A stretch of DNA of 64,000 bases from Gloeopeniophorella convolvens (lineage: Eukaryota; Basidiomycota; Agaricomycetes; Russulales): positions 1 through 64,000 of the forward strand of contig WTXD01000008.1 in assembly GCA_022496205.1 (NCBI GenBank), written 5' to 3'. Each line of letters begins with the position of its first letter. Position 1 is the stretch's first letter. Below are positions 39,921 to 50,422 of the stretch, piece after piece. The translations under genes and the position numbers were made by a program. The notes below the pieces were generated by a model. That model was given only the letters and a program-made list of their open reading frames with translations, did not search any database and was not told the origin of the DNA.

Positions 39921-40512
39921 CTAAAATTCATTCGCCCGCTTCACTTGAACGCTAGAAACATCCGGATCACCGCCAACAGGGACAGAGAACGCAGATGCAG
40001 TCCCCAGCGAACTAACGAACACACTCAGCTCCCGCAGTTCTTAGATACCGCACAATTGAACTCACTGAGGATAGCGGTACCGGTGAATATGCGGCCGCTG
40101 TCCCGTCTGGCTGATCTGAATGGCCTCCTGAAGCTCCGTCGTGAGTTCCAGATGCCGATCGTTCGTCTTGGCCCACGATGCGCCGGGCGTAAAGTAGTGT
40201 GCGATGTAGCGCGTCACGTAGTTGTCCTCCTCAGGACTCGGCGCGAATTTGTAGAAGCCGACGAGACCCAGAGCAGCGACTATTGTGTACGTCCAGCCGG
40301 CGGAAGCGAAACCTAACCATGGGTGTGAATCCGGGCTGCTGTACAACGATGCGTGAGGAGGACGAACCTTCTTTCGGGTACGACGCAGCGTCTACATCGT
40401 GGTGGTGATCGTCATGCTCATGAGAGCTAGTAGACGAGTTCCTAGACTGAACGCGCGCGACCCTGGCCGCTTGGGGGCGTACGGCGAGGAGCGCGGTCCT
40501 CGCAAGAGACAT
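39921..40512 (-). CDS. Mitochondrial complex I accessory subunit (NUO-17.8-like)
   Basis: Resembles the fungal 17.8-kDa accessory subunit of NADH:ubiquinone oxidoreductase. The start at 40512 gives MSLARTALLAVRPQAARVAR, a typical Arg/Ala presequence, then HEHDDHHHDVDAASYPKEG. Splicing gives GFASAGWTYTIVAALGLVG, a single membrane span, followed by EEDNYVTRYIAHYF and DRHLELTTELQEAIQISQ. A second intron joins RYRYP to HSLGTASAFSVPVGGD and an end at VKRANEF, with TAG at 39923-39921. Size about 150 residues. The family call rests on layout and remembered similarity, not a search. Confidence 0.75.
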
Positions 40513-40890
40513 AGTTGAAGGTGTGTGTGTATGGAACTCGGACTCGGAGTGTGTTGGCGGCCTCTGTCGGCGGTTGGTCACATACCGGTCACGTCACGCC
40601 GGCTCACCCCGCCGCCTTCTGCTTCCAAGTCGGCATTCAACTGCCTCTCACTCTCACGAACGACTCGCACGACAGACTTCTCCTATTCTATTCCCTATAT
40701 AATAATCAACATACAGTCCATAATCAACGACACTGGTGCTGGCACTTTGACCTTGCTCTTTGTGGCGCCTCTACTGCTCCTCAGCGGTGCTGGACTCTGC
40801 AAACTAGCGGCATACTATTGGCACAACACGCTCACTTGGACCCGCCAGCCTCGAGCTCCAGATACCCTACAACCGCAGCCTCTGGACACC
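40513..40890. promoter_or_regulatory. Divergent promoter region with TATATAA element
   Basis: 380 bp between two divergent starts. CTATATAATAA at 40696-40706 is a good TATA-like element about 190 bp before the plus-strand ATG. Confidence 0.4.
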
Positions 40891-41427
40891 ATGATATCTG
40901 CTGCGAGACCACTTCTCCGCCTCGACATTCCTACTTCGCCCCTCCTTTCGTCGCTGCCGTCAAATACTGTTTTTGCAAGCGACCCGCCCGCTTGCGCATA
41001 TACCACCATATCCCCCGAGAGGATACCATCTCCTGCTCTGGCGCGCTCGATATCATCTTCCACGGCCTCCTCCTTCACGCTCCACCCCTGTCACTCAGTC
41101 CCAGAGATCACGATCACCCGCCCTCTCTCCGAATCGATCTCCAAGCCGTCCTTGCGCCACTCTCCGCCAGTTTCCCTGCCTCGAAAGGCCCGCCTCTCCC
41201 CCGCCGCGTCAAAGAAGCTTGTTGAGTTCATCGATCTGCTCGAGAAGATCGATCGCGACATGGCGGCCGAGGTCCAGCACGTGAAGGAGAGCATCAAGGA
41301 GGCGCGCACGTACGTCGACGAGTGGCAGGAGGAGCGGCGAGTCTGCAGGGCAGAGCTGCTGAAGAAGCGCGAGCGCGAGAAGCGGGAGACGAAGGAACCC
41401 GACAGCGACTTTTGGCTGGGCATCTGA
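40891..41427 (+). CDS. Unrecognised protein with C-terminal coiled coil
   Basis: An uninterrupted frame of 178 codons from ATG 40891 (MISAARPLLRLDIPTSPLLS); the frame is open further upstream to about 40525, but that part reads like leader. The first two thirds are Ser/Pro-rich. The last third is charged and helical: SKKLVEFIDLLEKIDRDMAA, then EVQHVKESIKEARTYVDEWQ and a Lys/Arg/Glu-rich stretch that ends DSDFWLGI. No membrane span or enzyme motif was found. The function is unknown; the helical part suggests protein-protein contact. Confidence 0.5.
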   Translation: MISAARPLLRLDIPTSPLLSSLPSNTVFASDPPACAYTTISPERIPSPALARSISSSTASSFTLHPCHSVPEITITRPLSESISKPSLRHSPPVSLPRKARLSPAASKKLVEFIDLLEKIDRDMAAEVQHVKESIKEARTYVDEWQEERRVCRAELLKKREREKRETKEPDSDFWLGI

Positions 41428-41989
41428 GTCAGGAGGCCGTCCCGGAGAGCCGAGCCCATGTCGCTCGTTCTTACGCGCGCCCACGAGACACTGGGACATC
41501 TACACTCATTTATGGATATATCTACGGATAGCAGGATTAGCAGGATAACGAAGATACCCGTGAAAGATGTAACGATTGTGTGCGCTGTGCGTTCTCATCT
41601 TCGCTCGATCAGGCGCCCTGCGAGCGCCGTAATCTCCAGGTCAGTGCTAGATGGCAGCTCTAGCATAACATCGAAGGCACTGCACGGTGCGACAGGCCCC
41701 AGGCGATGCAGAGAAACGTTGGGTGCTATTTCTTTCCTGCTCTGCTTCGCGTATAGCATAGTGCAGTTACTACGCAACCTGTTTGTGAGTTGAGCTGGGT
41801 GCGAGGCGGAGACACGGGGGTATGTAAGCGTGGTCACGAGCACCGGCCGGGTCCTCTCGAGTACAAGCCTCGACCTGGATACGCTCGAGCGCCGCCGAGA
41901 CGGTAGTCACGCTGTGGCACATATAAAGAACGCCGCCGCGCCACGCCCTTCTCCACAACCTACATCGATTTTACCCTAGTAGAACAACT
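41428..41989. other. Intergenic region upstream of the RPEL gene
   Basis: 560 bp without a gene apart from the promoter element at 41921. Confidence 0.4.
41921..41928 (+). promoter_or_regulatory. TATA box (ATATAAAG)
   Basis: ATATAAAG lies 62-69 bp upstream of the RPEL gene ATG at 41990, in the expected place for a core promoter. Confidence 0.5.
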
Positions 41990-42548
41990 ATGTGTGCGTG
42001 CCATCCGCCCGCCTCCCCGCGCGGATCATGCATACTAACCGGCACCGCAGCTTCCTCCGATGCCATCGCCCCCGCCGAGGTCACCACTGCGGCGCCCGTC
42101 CCCACGCGCCGTCAGAGCTCGCTGAGCGCAGAGACGCTCCAGGCGCTGGAGAAGCGTCTCGCGCAGCGCCCCGACAAGCAGGAGCTGCAGGATCGCAACA
42201 TCCTCAAGGGTGCGTATCCCCAGATGACATCATGTCGCGCTGCGACTTAACCGCGGGCGCTGCGGCCGCACCCGACAGAGGGTAACGTAGCCCCGGCTCT
42301 CCAGGCTGCCACTGCGCAGCTGCAGAGGTCCCAGCTCGAGGTGCGCGTGATGGCGTCGGCACGGAAACGCCGCTGACCCCAGGCGCCCGTACTGCAGGAC
42401 AAGCTGGACCAGAAGCTCCTTCACAGGCCCAAGCCTGAGGAGCTCGTGAAGAGCGGCATCCTGAGGCGTGAGCTCGCCCCTCCTTTCACATGTGAAATCG
42501 CTCAGTGCGCCCTGCTTTGCAGCCGACGAGGCCCCTATCAGCGCCTGA
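41990..42548 (+). CDS. Small RPEL-repeat protein
   Basis: A protein of about 95 residues built from five short exons. The first exon holds only ATG plus one base; splicing gives MSSSDAIAPAEVTTAAP. Two RPEL motifs follow: LEKRLAQRPDKQELQDRNIL and LDQKLLHRPKPEELVKSGIL, each with the RPxxxEL...ILK/R pattern that binds monomeric actin in animal MRTF and Phactr proteins. Between them is GNVAPALQAATAQLQRSQLE. The end reads DEAPISA before TGA at 42546-42548. The protein has no other domain. In fungi such small RPEL proteins are poorly characterised; an actin-linked role is an inference from the motif. Confidence 0.85.
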
Positions 42549-42779
42549 ACGCAAGTGAACCCGTGTCCTGTGTGTCCCGTCGTATGATCGCGTCTCGCAT
42601 ATACTCGCCCGATCGTCGTCTGCGTCTGTACTGTATGTATTGCATCCTCCGCGCGAACAGTCCAGCGGACCAAATGAACAGAAATCGGTGTACCATATTA
42701 TATCTAAGATAAGTGAGATGGTGATAATAAGCTCGCAGCCGGCACCAACGTCGCTGAGACTCGACACACCGCAACGCTA

Positions 42780-43433
42780 TCAGTCGCGGTCCCGCAGCCG
42801 CCCGCGCATCTCCTGCATCGCACGCCGCGTCCCCTCTCCGCCAGCCCAACCTCGCGCACGCAGCCAGTTCACCAGCCTCGGCGTGAACGCGGCGGTGACC
42901 CCGATCCGCACGGGCAGGAAGATAGTCTTGTGCAAGGTGTATGCGAGCACGAGCATGGCGTACACGCTCTCCTGGCCGCCCGCGCCCGCGCCCCTCGACA
43001 TGTCCTCAATCTCCTCACGGCCGGGCTCTGGCGGGCGCGACGATGAGACGAAGCCCAGGAACCACGCCTTGACGGGCGCGATGGCGGAGGCGACGTATTC
43101 CGCGCCGAGGAGGTTGATCCCCGCGAACGCGACAGAGAAGTCGGCGATGGAGACGACGGCGTAGACGCCAACGGCGTACCACCCGTAGGCCTTCATGAGC
43201 GCCTTGAGCTTTTGCGAGAGCGAGCGGGGCTCCTCCTTGCCATCGGAAGGAGAGGGGGATGATAAGCGTGCCGGGGTAGTGTGGAAGGGGCGGAATGGCG
43301 TCGAGCGGGGTGCGCCAGTGAGGATATGTGTCTCTGCGGTGGCAAGGCGGGAGGTTATGGGGAGGAGGGGGCGAGAGACCCTGGGTACGAATGTTCGTAG
43401 GAACGGCACACGAGGGAGCATGCGCCTCATCAT
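42780..43433 (-). CDS. DUF1279 (FAM210-like) mitochondrial membrane protein
   Basis: A single-exon gene of 217 codons. The N-terminus MMRRMLPRVPFLRTFVPRVS is basic and amphipathic, a likely mitochondrial targeting sequence; FRPFHTTPARLSS is typical of a presequence end. The DUF1279 core is SLSQKLKALMKAYGWYAVGV, then YAVVSIADFSVAFAGINLLG. A later hydrophobic helix (SVYAMLVLAYTLHKTIFLPV) and TPRLVNWLRARGW fit the family. Animal FAM210 and fungal homologues are mitochondrial membrane proteins of unclear biochemical role. ATG at 43433 is used; the Met next to it would also serve. Confidence 0.82.
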   Translation of the reverse strand: MMRRMLPRVPFLRTFVPRVSRPLLPITSRLATAETHILTGAPRSTPFRPFHTTPARLSSPSPSDGKEEPRSLSQKLKALMKAYGWYAVGVYAVVSIADFSVAFAGINLLGAEYVASAIAPVKAWFLGFVSSSRPPEPGREEIEDMSRGAGAGGQESVYAMLVLAYTLHKTIFLPVRIGVTAAFTPRLVNWLRARGWAGGEGTRRAMQEMRGRLRDRD

Positions 43434-44151
43434 GGCGGCGACGGCAACGGCTCGGTTGTTTCAACGGCTGCCGCTTGGGGGTTCACTTGGGGCAGGTTCT
43501 GGAGGTGGAAGGTGAAAGTTTTGAAGTAGCCTTTGGGTTTTGGAGATGCGCAGCGGTGAAAGTAAGCGGGTGGGTGGATCCAATCCACGTCAGTTCTCGG
43601 CATCTCTGTAAAATGTCCAAGAAATCATGAATATCTGGGCGGCTTATCCGGTCCGACTCCCGCTTGGCTCAGAATTCGCGTCAAATTCGCGTGCACTCTC
43701 ACCACGATCTCTGGCTTCTTGACAGGGGACAACGACGTCTAGCGACTCCAGTTACAGACACACGCCGTAATGCGCACTTCGAGGACGGAACCTCGGGGAT
43801 ACGGCTCTCCAGAAGACTGCATTCCTACTTCGCATGCGTGTCCCTCGGCGAAATATCAGATTAGATCCGTGGGCTGCGGCCGAAGGTGGCAACTGCTCAA
43901 ATTTTGGGATCGATCATGCTGCCATCTTGTCTACCCTCTCTTCGACGACCCTCGCTTCCAGGCTGTCCTGCCCGGGCGCGTCAGCTCACTCTCTTCTCTA
44001 TCACCAGTACATGCATCCAGCGCCGCTTTCTTGCGAGGGTTTTGGTCACGGAGCTCCACACTGTTAGCATCCCTGAACCTTGCAAAGCACACGCGAATCA
44101 AGCCACGTTTTCCGCATAATCGGCCTTCCTGATTCCTCCTTCAAGTGACCT
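43434..44151. other. Divergent promoter region of the DUF1279 and SPE2 genes
   Basis: About 720 bp. Several ATG triplets occur on the plus strand before the SPE2 start, so upstream ORFs in its leader are possible, but none could be tied to a transcript. No other feature seen. Confidence 0.35.
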
Positions 44152-45731
44152 ATGACAGATATTGGAGATGTCGCCACGGGCTCTTCTCCGTTCGAGGGCC
44201 CCGAAAAACTATTAGAAATTTGGTTTGCTCCGTCGCCTGCGGACGTGCCAGATGCGTCATCCAATCGTGATGGCCGGCACGGGCTCCGGAGGGTGAAGCG
44301 AGCCGTCTGGGAGGAGATGCTGGCCATCGTCAAATGTGAGGTGCTCAGTGTTATAGAGGGCACAGAGACAGATGCGTATCTATTGAGGTGAGCGTCCACG
44401 GTTACTATGGCTGGAAAGTGTAGGATCTGCGCGCCTCCGCACCGTATATCGCCGCCTCCGCGCGCACCTAAGCGCAGGGAGTCACCTGTGTTCTGTCTGG
44501 GGTTAACGCCGCTCGACGGTGTCCTCAGGACGGCCTGTCCATTCCTTTTGAGGGATTCATATGCAGTGCCTACCTCTGCCTTTGTCACGCCTATTGAATT
44601 GCCGTCCCTTGTTCTTGGCTGCTTACGCCAAACGCCTATAGCGAATCTTCCTTGTTCGTTTCTCCGCACCGCCTCATCCTCAAGACGTGTGGAACAACGC
44701 TGAACTTACTTGGCCTCCCACGCATCCTCGATATCGCGCGCGAGCAAGCGTCCCTGCCGACCGTGTACCGCTGCTTCTACTCGCGCAAGTCGTTCTTCTT
44801 CCCAGAACGTCAAAAAGGCCCTCATCGCGAATGGAAAAATGAAGTGGAATACTTGGACAAGATCTTTCACAACGGCGCCGCATATTCCGTAGGGAAGATG
44901 AACGGTGATCACTGGCTCCTCTATATCACCAATCCATCGGATGGTACCCCAAACACCCCCACCTTCCCTCCACACCCGTTGCATAAGGCCCAGACAAATG
45001 GCGCGGAGGCCGATGATGCTGCCGAGGCGACTGTCATCCCTAAAGCGCCAGGAATTGACTACACCATCGAAATCCTCATGACTCGCCTGTCCCCCGAGGC
45101 CAGCCGAGCCTTCGTGTTCCCCGATGACGATGACGGCAGCACACCGTCCGATAGGGCTCGCGAAGTTTCCTCGTCGCTTGGTATCGCGGACCTCTTCCCG
45201 CCTCACCTCACCACCTTGGACTCTTACGCGTTTTCGCCATGCGGCTACTCCTCCAATGCGCTACTCAAGTGGGGCGAGGCCAGCCCATCTCATGATAACG
45301 CAGCCGCAGAAGCCGCCCATTCAGGAGAAGGCTACTACACGATCCACGTTACACCCGAGGATGGCTGGTCGTATGCAAGCTTCGAGTGCAACGTGCCCTT
45401 GTCACCTGTCCCCGCCCCACAACCCCGCGACATCCCAGACCTGCGCACGCTGGTGCGCCGCGTCGTGAACATATTTCACCCGGCGCACATATCCCTCACC
45501 CTGTTCATTTCGAGCGAAGGCAACACCGAGGCAGAGGAAGAAGGCGGCGAGAGCGCAGTCGAGGCGGCGCAGCGCGCGTTCAAGGCAGCCCTCACCAGCA
45601 ACAAGCGACCAGCCCCCGATGGAAAAGCGAACGACGTTTCGAGGAGCGGCATCTACAAGCGGACGGATAAAATCAACTACGAGTTCGGCGATTACGACCT
45701 GGCCTTTGCCAGTTTCGAGCTGGCCGCATGA
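44152..45731 (+). CDS. SPE2: S-adenosylmethionine decarboxylase proenzyme
   Basis: Makes decarboxylated SAM, the aminopropyl donor for spermidine and spermine synthesis. The start at 44152 gives MTDIGDVATGSSPFEGPEKL followed by IWFAPSP. Exon 1 ends in DAYLL. A 254-nt intron (44388-44641) joins it to SESSLFVSPHRLILKTCGTT, which holds the self-cleavage site; the Ser encoded by TCT at 44646-44648 should become the pyruvoyl cofactor. Downstream are REWKNEVEYLDKIFHNGAAY, DSYAFSPCGYSSNALLKW (with the family Cys and Ser) and YYTIHVTPEDGWSYASFE. The end is NYEFGDYDLAFASFELAA. The enzyme should be complete and active. Confidence 0.96.
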
Positions 45732-47162
45732 CCCTCGTCCGAAACGAGTGCGTGATATCCCGCGATTCTACGCTCTTCGTTGGCCTTGCGCTTTATCACT
45801 CGGGATTGCTCAAGACGTAAGAAAAGAAGAGGAAGAGACTCCGTATAGAATCAGGTCATCCCCGATGGCTCTGATGGAAAAGCGTCATGATGATGTCCCT
45901 ACTACAAGGACGACCTATGGCGCCGGACTGGCTTTTTGAGTATGCTCTCGGACCCTTTTTGGCATAGCGACCGTATCCTATGTCGTTGTATTGCGCGCAC
46001 GGCGCTTGGCCAGTGCTGTTGAATATGCTCACTTTGATCCATCTCGTCAGTGCGATATCTGCTTCCACAGGCTGCGACAAAAAAGGCGAAGTTCGACGGG
46101 GCCGGCTGACCTGGACCATGCGACGACGAAGTCTGCGCTCTGGAGCTGCAACCTTCCAGGACATTCCCTACGAAAGACGTCAGACAGATCTCAACTGAGC
46201 GGATCTACGCGGAATGGGGCTGGGCTGTATTTGTGCATGTAGAAGGCGAAGCCGTGCGCCGGGTTCTGACCAAGCTCGGGTGCCGGTCGCCGTGCGGTTT
46301 ACTCGCTGCTGCGTAAGATGCTAGTACGCATGGGGAAGTAGCTCTGGACCACAGTGACTGACATTCGCGTCCGGGGACTCCAAACTCGAGTCGTTTGCTA
46401 AGTAGTGGCCTTTATCCAAGTCGGTGCATGGCAGATAGGAGGTCCTCGACGCAAGCGGTCAGTTAGCGTTTGCAACGCATCCGGGTAAAGTGGGTTCAAC
46501 GCGCGACCGCCACCCGCCACCCGCCGATTGAGTTCCGCGTATGGACGCGTATGTACCGGGAAAGATATGACCAGCTCGGCTGGCAGGCCTGGCCGCGAGC
46601 GCCGCATAGTGCCGCAGTGTGGAGAACACACGTCGAAGCTGTAGGTTGACTGGCAGCATCGAGCACAGCCTGCGGTCGCGCAGACTGAATGAGACCGGAG
46701 AGTGCCGCGGAAAAGAAGCCGGGAGAGGCAGGAATGACGGAGAAGCCTGCCATCGTGATCGCCCCTTGGTTAGACGCCATGTACGACCTCGCGGGCCGGT
46801 ACCACGTTCCGTTCAGGCGACTCTTTTTTGGCTCCCACTCGGGCAAACAAGGCACGTCCGATTTCTCGCATCCCGGCCGGGCGCAAGGGGAACATCTTGC
46901 CCAAGCCGGGTCCCCCGCCTGTATCTGGTGGCGCTCCTTTCGACGCCCGAATATCCTGGTTCTAGCTCAGATGAGACTCCTACCGTAAACCAATGCCACC
47001 TGCCCTAGATTTCCAAATGCCATGCCGACATCGTCTTTCAGCTGAGCTCCTCTCTGGTTCTATGTGTCAGGCAGCTCTGGAGAGTGCATCCAATTCGGAC
47101 TTCACACTTCTTCCTGAGTATTTAAGAAGGTGAGTGCGGCCTTCCATGCAGCAACCCCACTC
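45732..47162. other. 1.4 kb without a supported gene
   Basis: Between SPE2 and the PP2C gene. Open frames of 70-130 codons occur on both strands (for example 46619-47008 plus), with no conserved motif or consistent intron signals. It may include unseen 5' exons of the PP2C gene near 47000-47100. Confidence 0.35.
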
Positions 47163-48637
47163 ATGTATGCGCAGCGAGTGGTGCCTCTAACCGCTGCCTC
47201 GTCTCTGGAAAATCTCCGCGCTCTCCATGAAGTGAGAGATTTCGCTACCACGGACTTGGGACGCGGAGGACCCGGTCGCTGGACATATAGGATCCTACAA
47301 GAGCCGATCTTGTCCACCGAACTCCAGAGATTAGCCGGACCATTTTCAACAGGCAGCGTCGATGGTGTAAGCTTCCAGCCGTGCCAACTACCCGAGTTCA
47401 AGAGCCAGGACCGCGCGTGCGTGGAGAGTTGGCCGATGCCTACAGGAGGATCGTGGATTTTTACGGCGATCTTCGACGGTTGGTTTATTCAATGCAACTC
47501 TATCAGCTCTCATATTGAAGTATTAATAGGGCATGCGGGACACTCGACCGTGGAGCATACCTCTCGAACGCTTCCCGGAATAATCAGGCGGTCGCTGGAG
47601 TCGCTCCTTCATTCCTCCAAGGGAAGCGTGTTCCCCGACGCCGTCTCCAAAATTCTTTCCGACTGTATTGTCGCGTTTGATCACTCCATCACGGCTGATT
47701 TTATGCGGATGTTCCCTGGCGGTGCAGCTGGTCTGCAGAAGATGAGCAGCACGCAGATCCGGCAGTTGTTTCAAGACCGTACCTCGGCCTCGCAAAACTT
47801 GACAGCAGCGACGCGATGTCTCCAAGGCAGTACTGCGCTGCTCACGCTTACGGACCCAGCCAAGCACAACCTGTGGATTGCGAACCTCGGTGATTGCCAA
47901 GCAGGTACGCCTTTGAAATTATGACTTGCTTCTGTCTGACGTCTCATCTCACACTGCCTCATTCCTGTACAGTTCTTGGTTCGCGCACACGACCAGGAGA
48001 ATGGTCCGCTACCTTTGCGACGACCCTCCACGACGGAGACAACCCTTCTGAGATACACCGAATACGGAACCAACACCCAGGGGAGCGCGACTGCACGGAG
48101 GACAACAGAGTGATAGGCTTTCTGGGACCCACCCGCTGTGAGCATTACGTTGCGTTGGAGAATTGGAATTATCTTAAGTTAACGTACATGTCAGCCCTCG
48201 GAGACACTTGGCTCAAAATTCCATCCATATTTTCTCAGCGCGTGCTTCTCAACTTCCGGCGGGAGTGGAACGTGCAGCGGCCTGAGACCTACATCGCACG
48301 CGTAAAGAGCCCGCCATACGTCTCCAATACTCCTGATGTCCATCATATACCTCTCCCCAAAACTCAGCCGGGACGACATCGGGGCATGTTCTTAATTATG
48401 TGTTCGGACGGACTTGCGGATCTTCACAGTGGACGCTCTCGTACAGATATGATTCATCATTGGGTAAGGGTGGCTGGTCAGTGCATTGAGGGCAGGATGC
48501 GAACAGGGAATGTGGCATTGTCTCTTTTACGGGAGGGTTTGGGAGGGGATGATATTCGCCTCGTATCAGAGAACTTGACAGTAGAAATGGAGGAGAGGTG
48601 GATGGACGATGTCACGATACTTGTACAACAGCTGTAG
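47163..48637 (+). CDS. PP2C-type protein phosphatase (N-terminus uncertain)
   Basis: Metal-dependent Ser/Thr phosphatase. An intron splits the signature motif: TGGSWIFTAIFDG joins HAGHSTVEHTSRTLPGIIRR to give FDGHAG, with the metal-binding Asp. ALLTLTDPAKHNLWIANLGD is followed after an intron by further core sequence, then RGMFLIMCSDGLADL and MDDVTILVQQL, the last two metal-site regions. The Met at 47163 (MYAQRVVPLTAASSLENL) is a working start; an upstream exon ending near 47120 may supply the true N-terminus, but no frame was convincing. The sequence is rather diverged from classical PP2C between motifs. Target unknown. Confidence 0.8.
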
Positions 48638-48981
48638 TAAATATCCATGTGATAAGTTTCTTCTCGTTACGTAGGATCGATATCGGCGTCTGGCTACTGG
48701 GGCTTATATTTACAATCACGGACATATATACAAACCATCAAGACATCCGAAAGGGGTGGAAACCGACATACTACTTATCAATACAAAGCCCGATGAGAAC
48801 GAGGTGGTATCTACCCTGCTAAGATATACAAGCCCGTGGGAATTGATAAGTTAACGATGACGACCGAGCGAGATTAGCCCGATTGACGGCATCCCGTTCA
48901 GTGCGTCGTAACCTTCGAACGGGAGTTGCACAGAGGGCAAAGGCGATGAAACAACTCAATCATTGGCCAAGTGATGCAACC
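48638..48981. other. Convergent 3' intergenic region
   Basis: About 340 bp, AT-richer, between the PP2C gene and the Zn2Cys6 gene ends. No gene or RNA recognised. Confidence 0.4.
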
Positions 48982-50422
48982 CTACCAGAGCGTGTCATCG
49001 TCAAAGGATGACATCAGCGAGATATAACTCACGATCCCTGCCTGCCTAACTTGAGCCAACGTCGCCGCCGGCGTGGAGTGGCTCTTATGGGCGTAGACCA
49101 GCGTGTCGTAAATTTGTGGCGATACAGGAATTCGAATGAATGCAGAAGCGCCTTCACGGGGGGGTTGCTTGGTCTGTCCATTCGTGGACGGCGGTTTGTT
49201 CAGAAAGACGTCTCCGTCGACCTCTGCGATGAACTCCGTCCTGAGTTTCTCCTCCTTCTCCGGGCGGATCACGAAGTACTGTTCCCGTGGAAGCAAAAGC
49301 AGACGGTACTTGCGCGAACCCGTGCGCACGTGGTGATGCGTCACCCAAGATCTGAGACGTTCCGAAAGTGTTGAGGTATCACCTTCCTCGACGGCTCGAG
49401 CGAGGCTGACGTAGTCGTCCGGTGCGAAGGCGGAGATCTCGCGCAGCTCTGCCGGTAGTTCAGAAAGGAATTTCAAAAGTGCCTTGTCGTAGTCATGCCG
49501 GATCGGCATGTCTGAGGGATTGACAGTCCGGATGCCCTGTAATATGGCGCGTGGGAGAGGTGCAAACTCCGAGTGGTACCACGGCTCGATGTGGCGAGTC
49601 GTCGTACGGGTAGCATCGTACCGCTGCCTAGATCCTGACGGATCAGACGTGGACGTTTGCAGCTCAGTCCTAGATTGTGCTCCTCGTTGATCGCTGGTCG
49701 GGTCTTCATCCATACGGTCGTCTTCATTCTCCGAATTCTGTGACCCGTTCGACTCGTTGTCGTACGCGCCGCCGGTCAGTTTACCCCGCGCGTCCTCAGG
49801 ATGCTCCGCGATCCAGTTGCCTGTAGAGTATTTCTCCTCGTCGGGCACATCAGAGATCAAAAAGGAAGCGCTTTTGGTAGCGTATGGTGCCGGCGTTCGA
49901 TCCTTGACGGGTGGCGCATGATCAGTCGGGACTTTATGTCGCTTTTTCGGAGTATAATTGCACTCTGCTCCATCATCTTCGGCACAATGGTTGCATATGG
50001 GCAGGTTTCTGTCGCACTGAAGTCCACAGCCATTAACCAAGCAATCTAGCGGACATCTAGACAGATAAGATTGTGCTTACTTTCAGATTGTGAAATCGAC
50101 ACCGATCACAACGTGGGATCCCGCGATGAGCAGGAGTAGGCAAGGGTGTGTATTTGCACTCTCTGGTTGCCCAGGAGCAATGGTTACAGGTCGGAAGGAC
50201 CCTATCGCACTGCTGTATGTTAGTGGCGAAGCTTGGTGGCATGGAGCGTTAGCGGACCTTCAGATTATTCAAGCGACAATGATCGCATCTCGGCTTTCCC
50301 CTGCGCCCTTTCCACTGAGACTGGCGGGCGAGAAAGGTCTTCGGGTTTGGAAGCCGAATAGTTAGCGGATTATCTTCCGCTGAATCCCCCAATGACTCAG
50401 ATCTAGCTGGGGATTCTGCCAT
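48982..50422 (-). CDS. Protein with two tandem Zn2Cys6 binuclear cluster motifs
   Basis: A putative nuclear DNA-binding regulator of about 430 residues. The start at 50422 gives MAESPARSESLGDSAEDNPL. Two successive zinc cluster motifs follow: RCDHCRLNNLK plus CDRVLPTCNHCSWATREC, then RCDRCRFHNLK plus CDRNLPICNHCAEDDGAEC. Each has six cysteines in the C-x2-C-x6-C-x6-C-x2-C-x6/7-C pattern, and each is cut by an intron just before its third Cys. Basic residues (KKRHKV) come next, then an acidic/Ser-rich linker and a C-terminal region with PWYHSEFAPLPRAILQGIR and LKFLSELPAELREISAF. No standard fungal transcription-factor middle domain was seen. Confidence 0.78.

Noticed and set aside
46619..47008. 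Plus-strand frames upstream of the PP2C gene as a separate gene
   Set aside because: No conserved motif, no consistent splice pattern and no agreement between frames; kept only as unassigned intergenic DNA.
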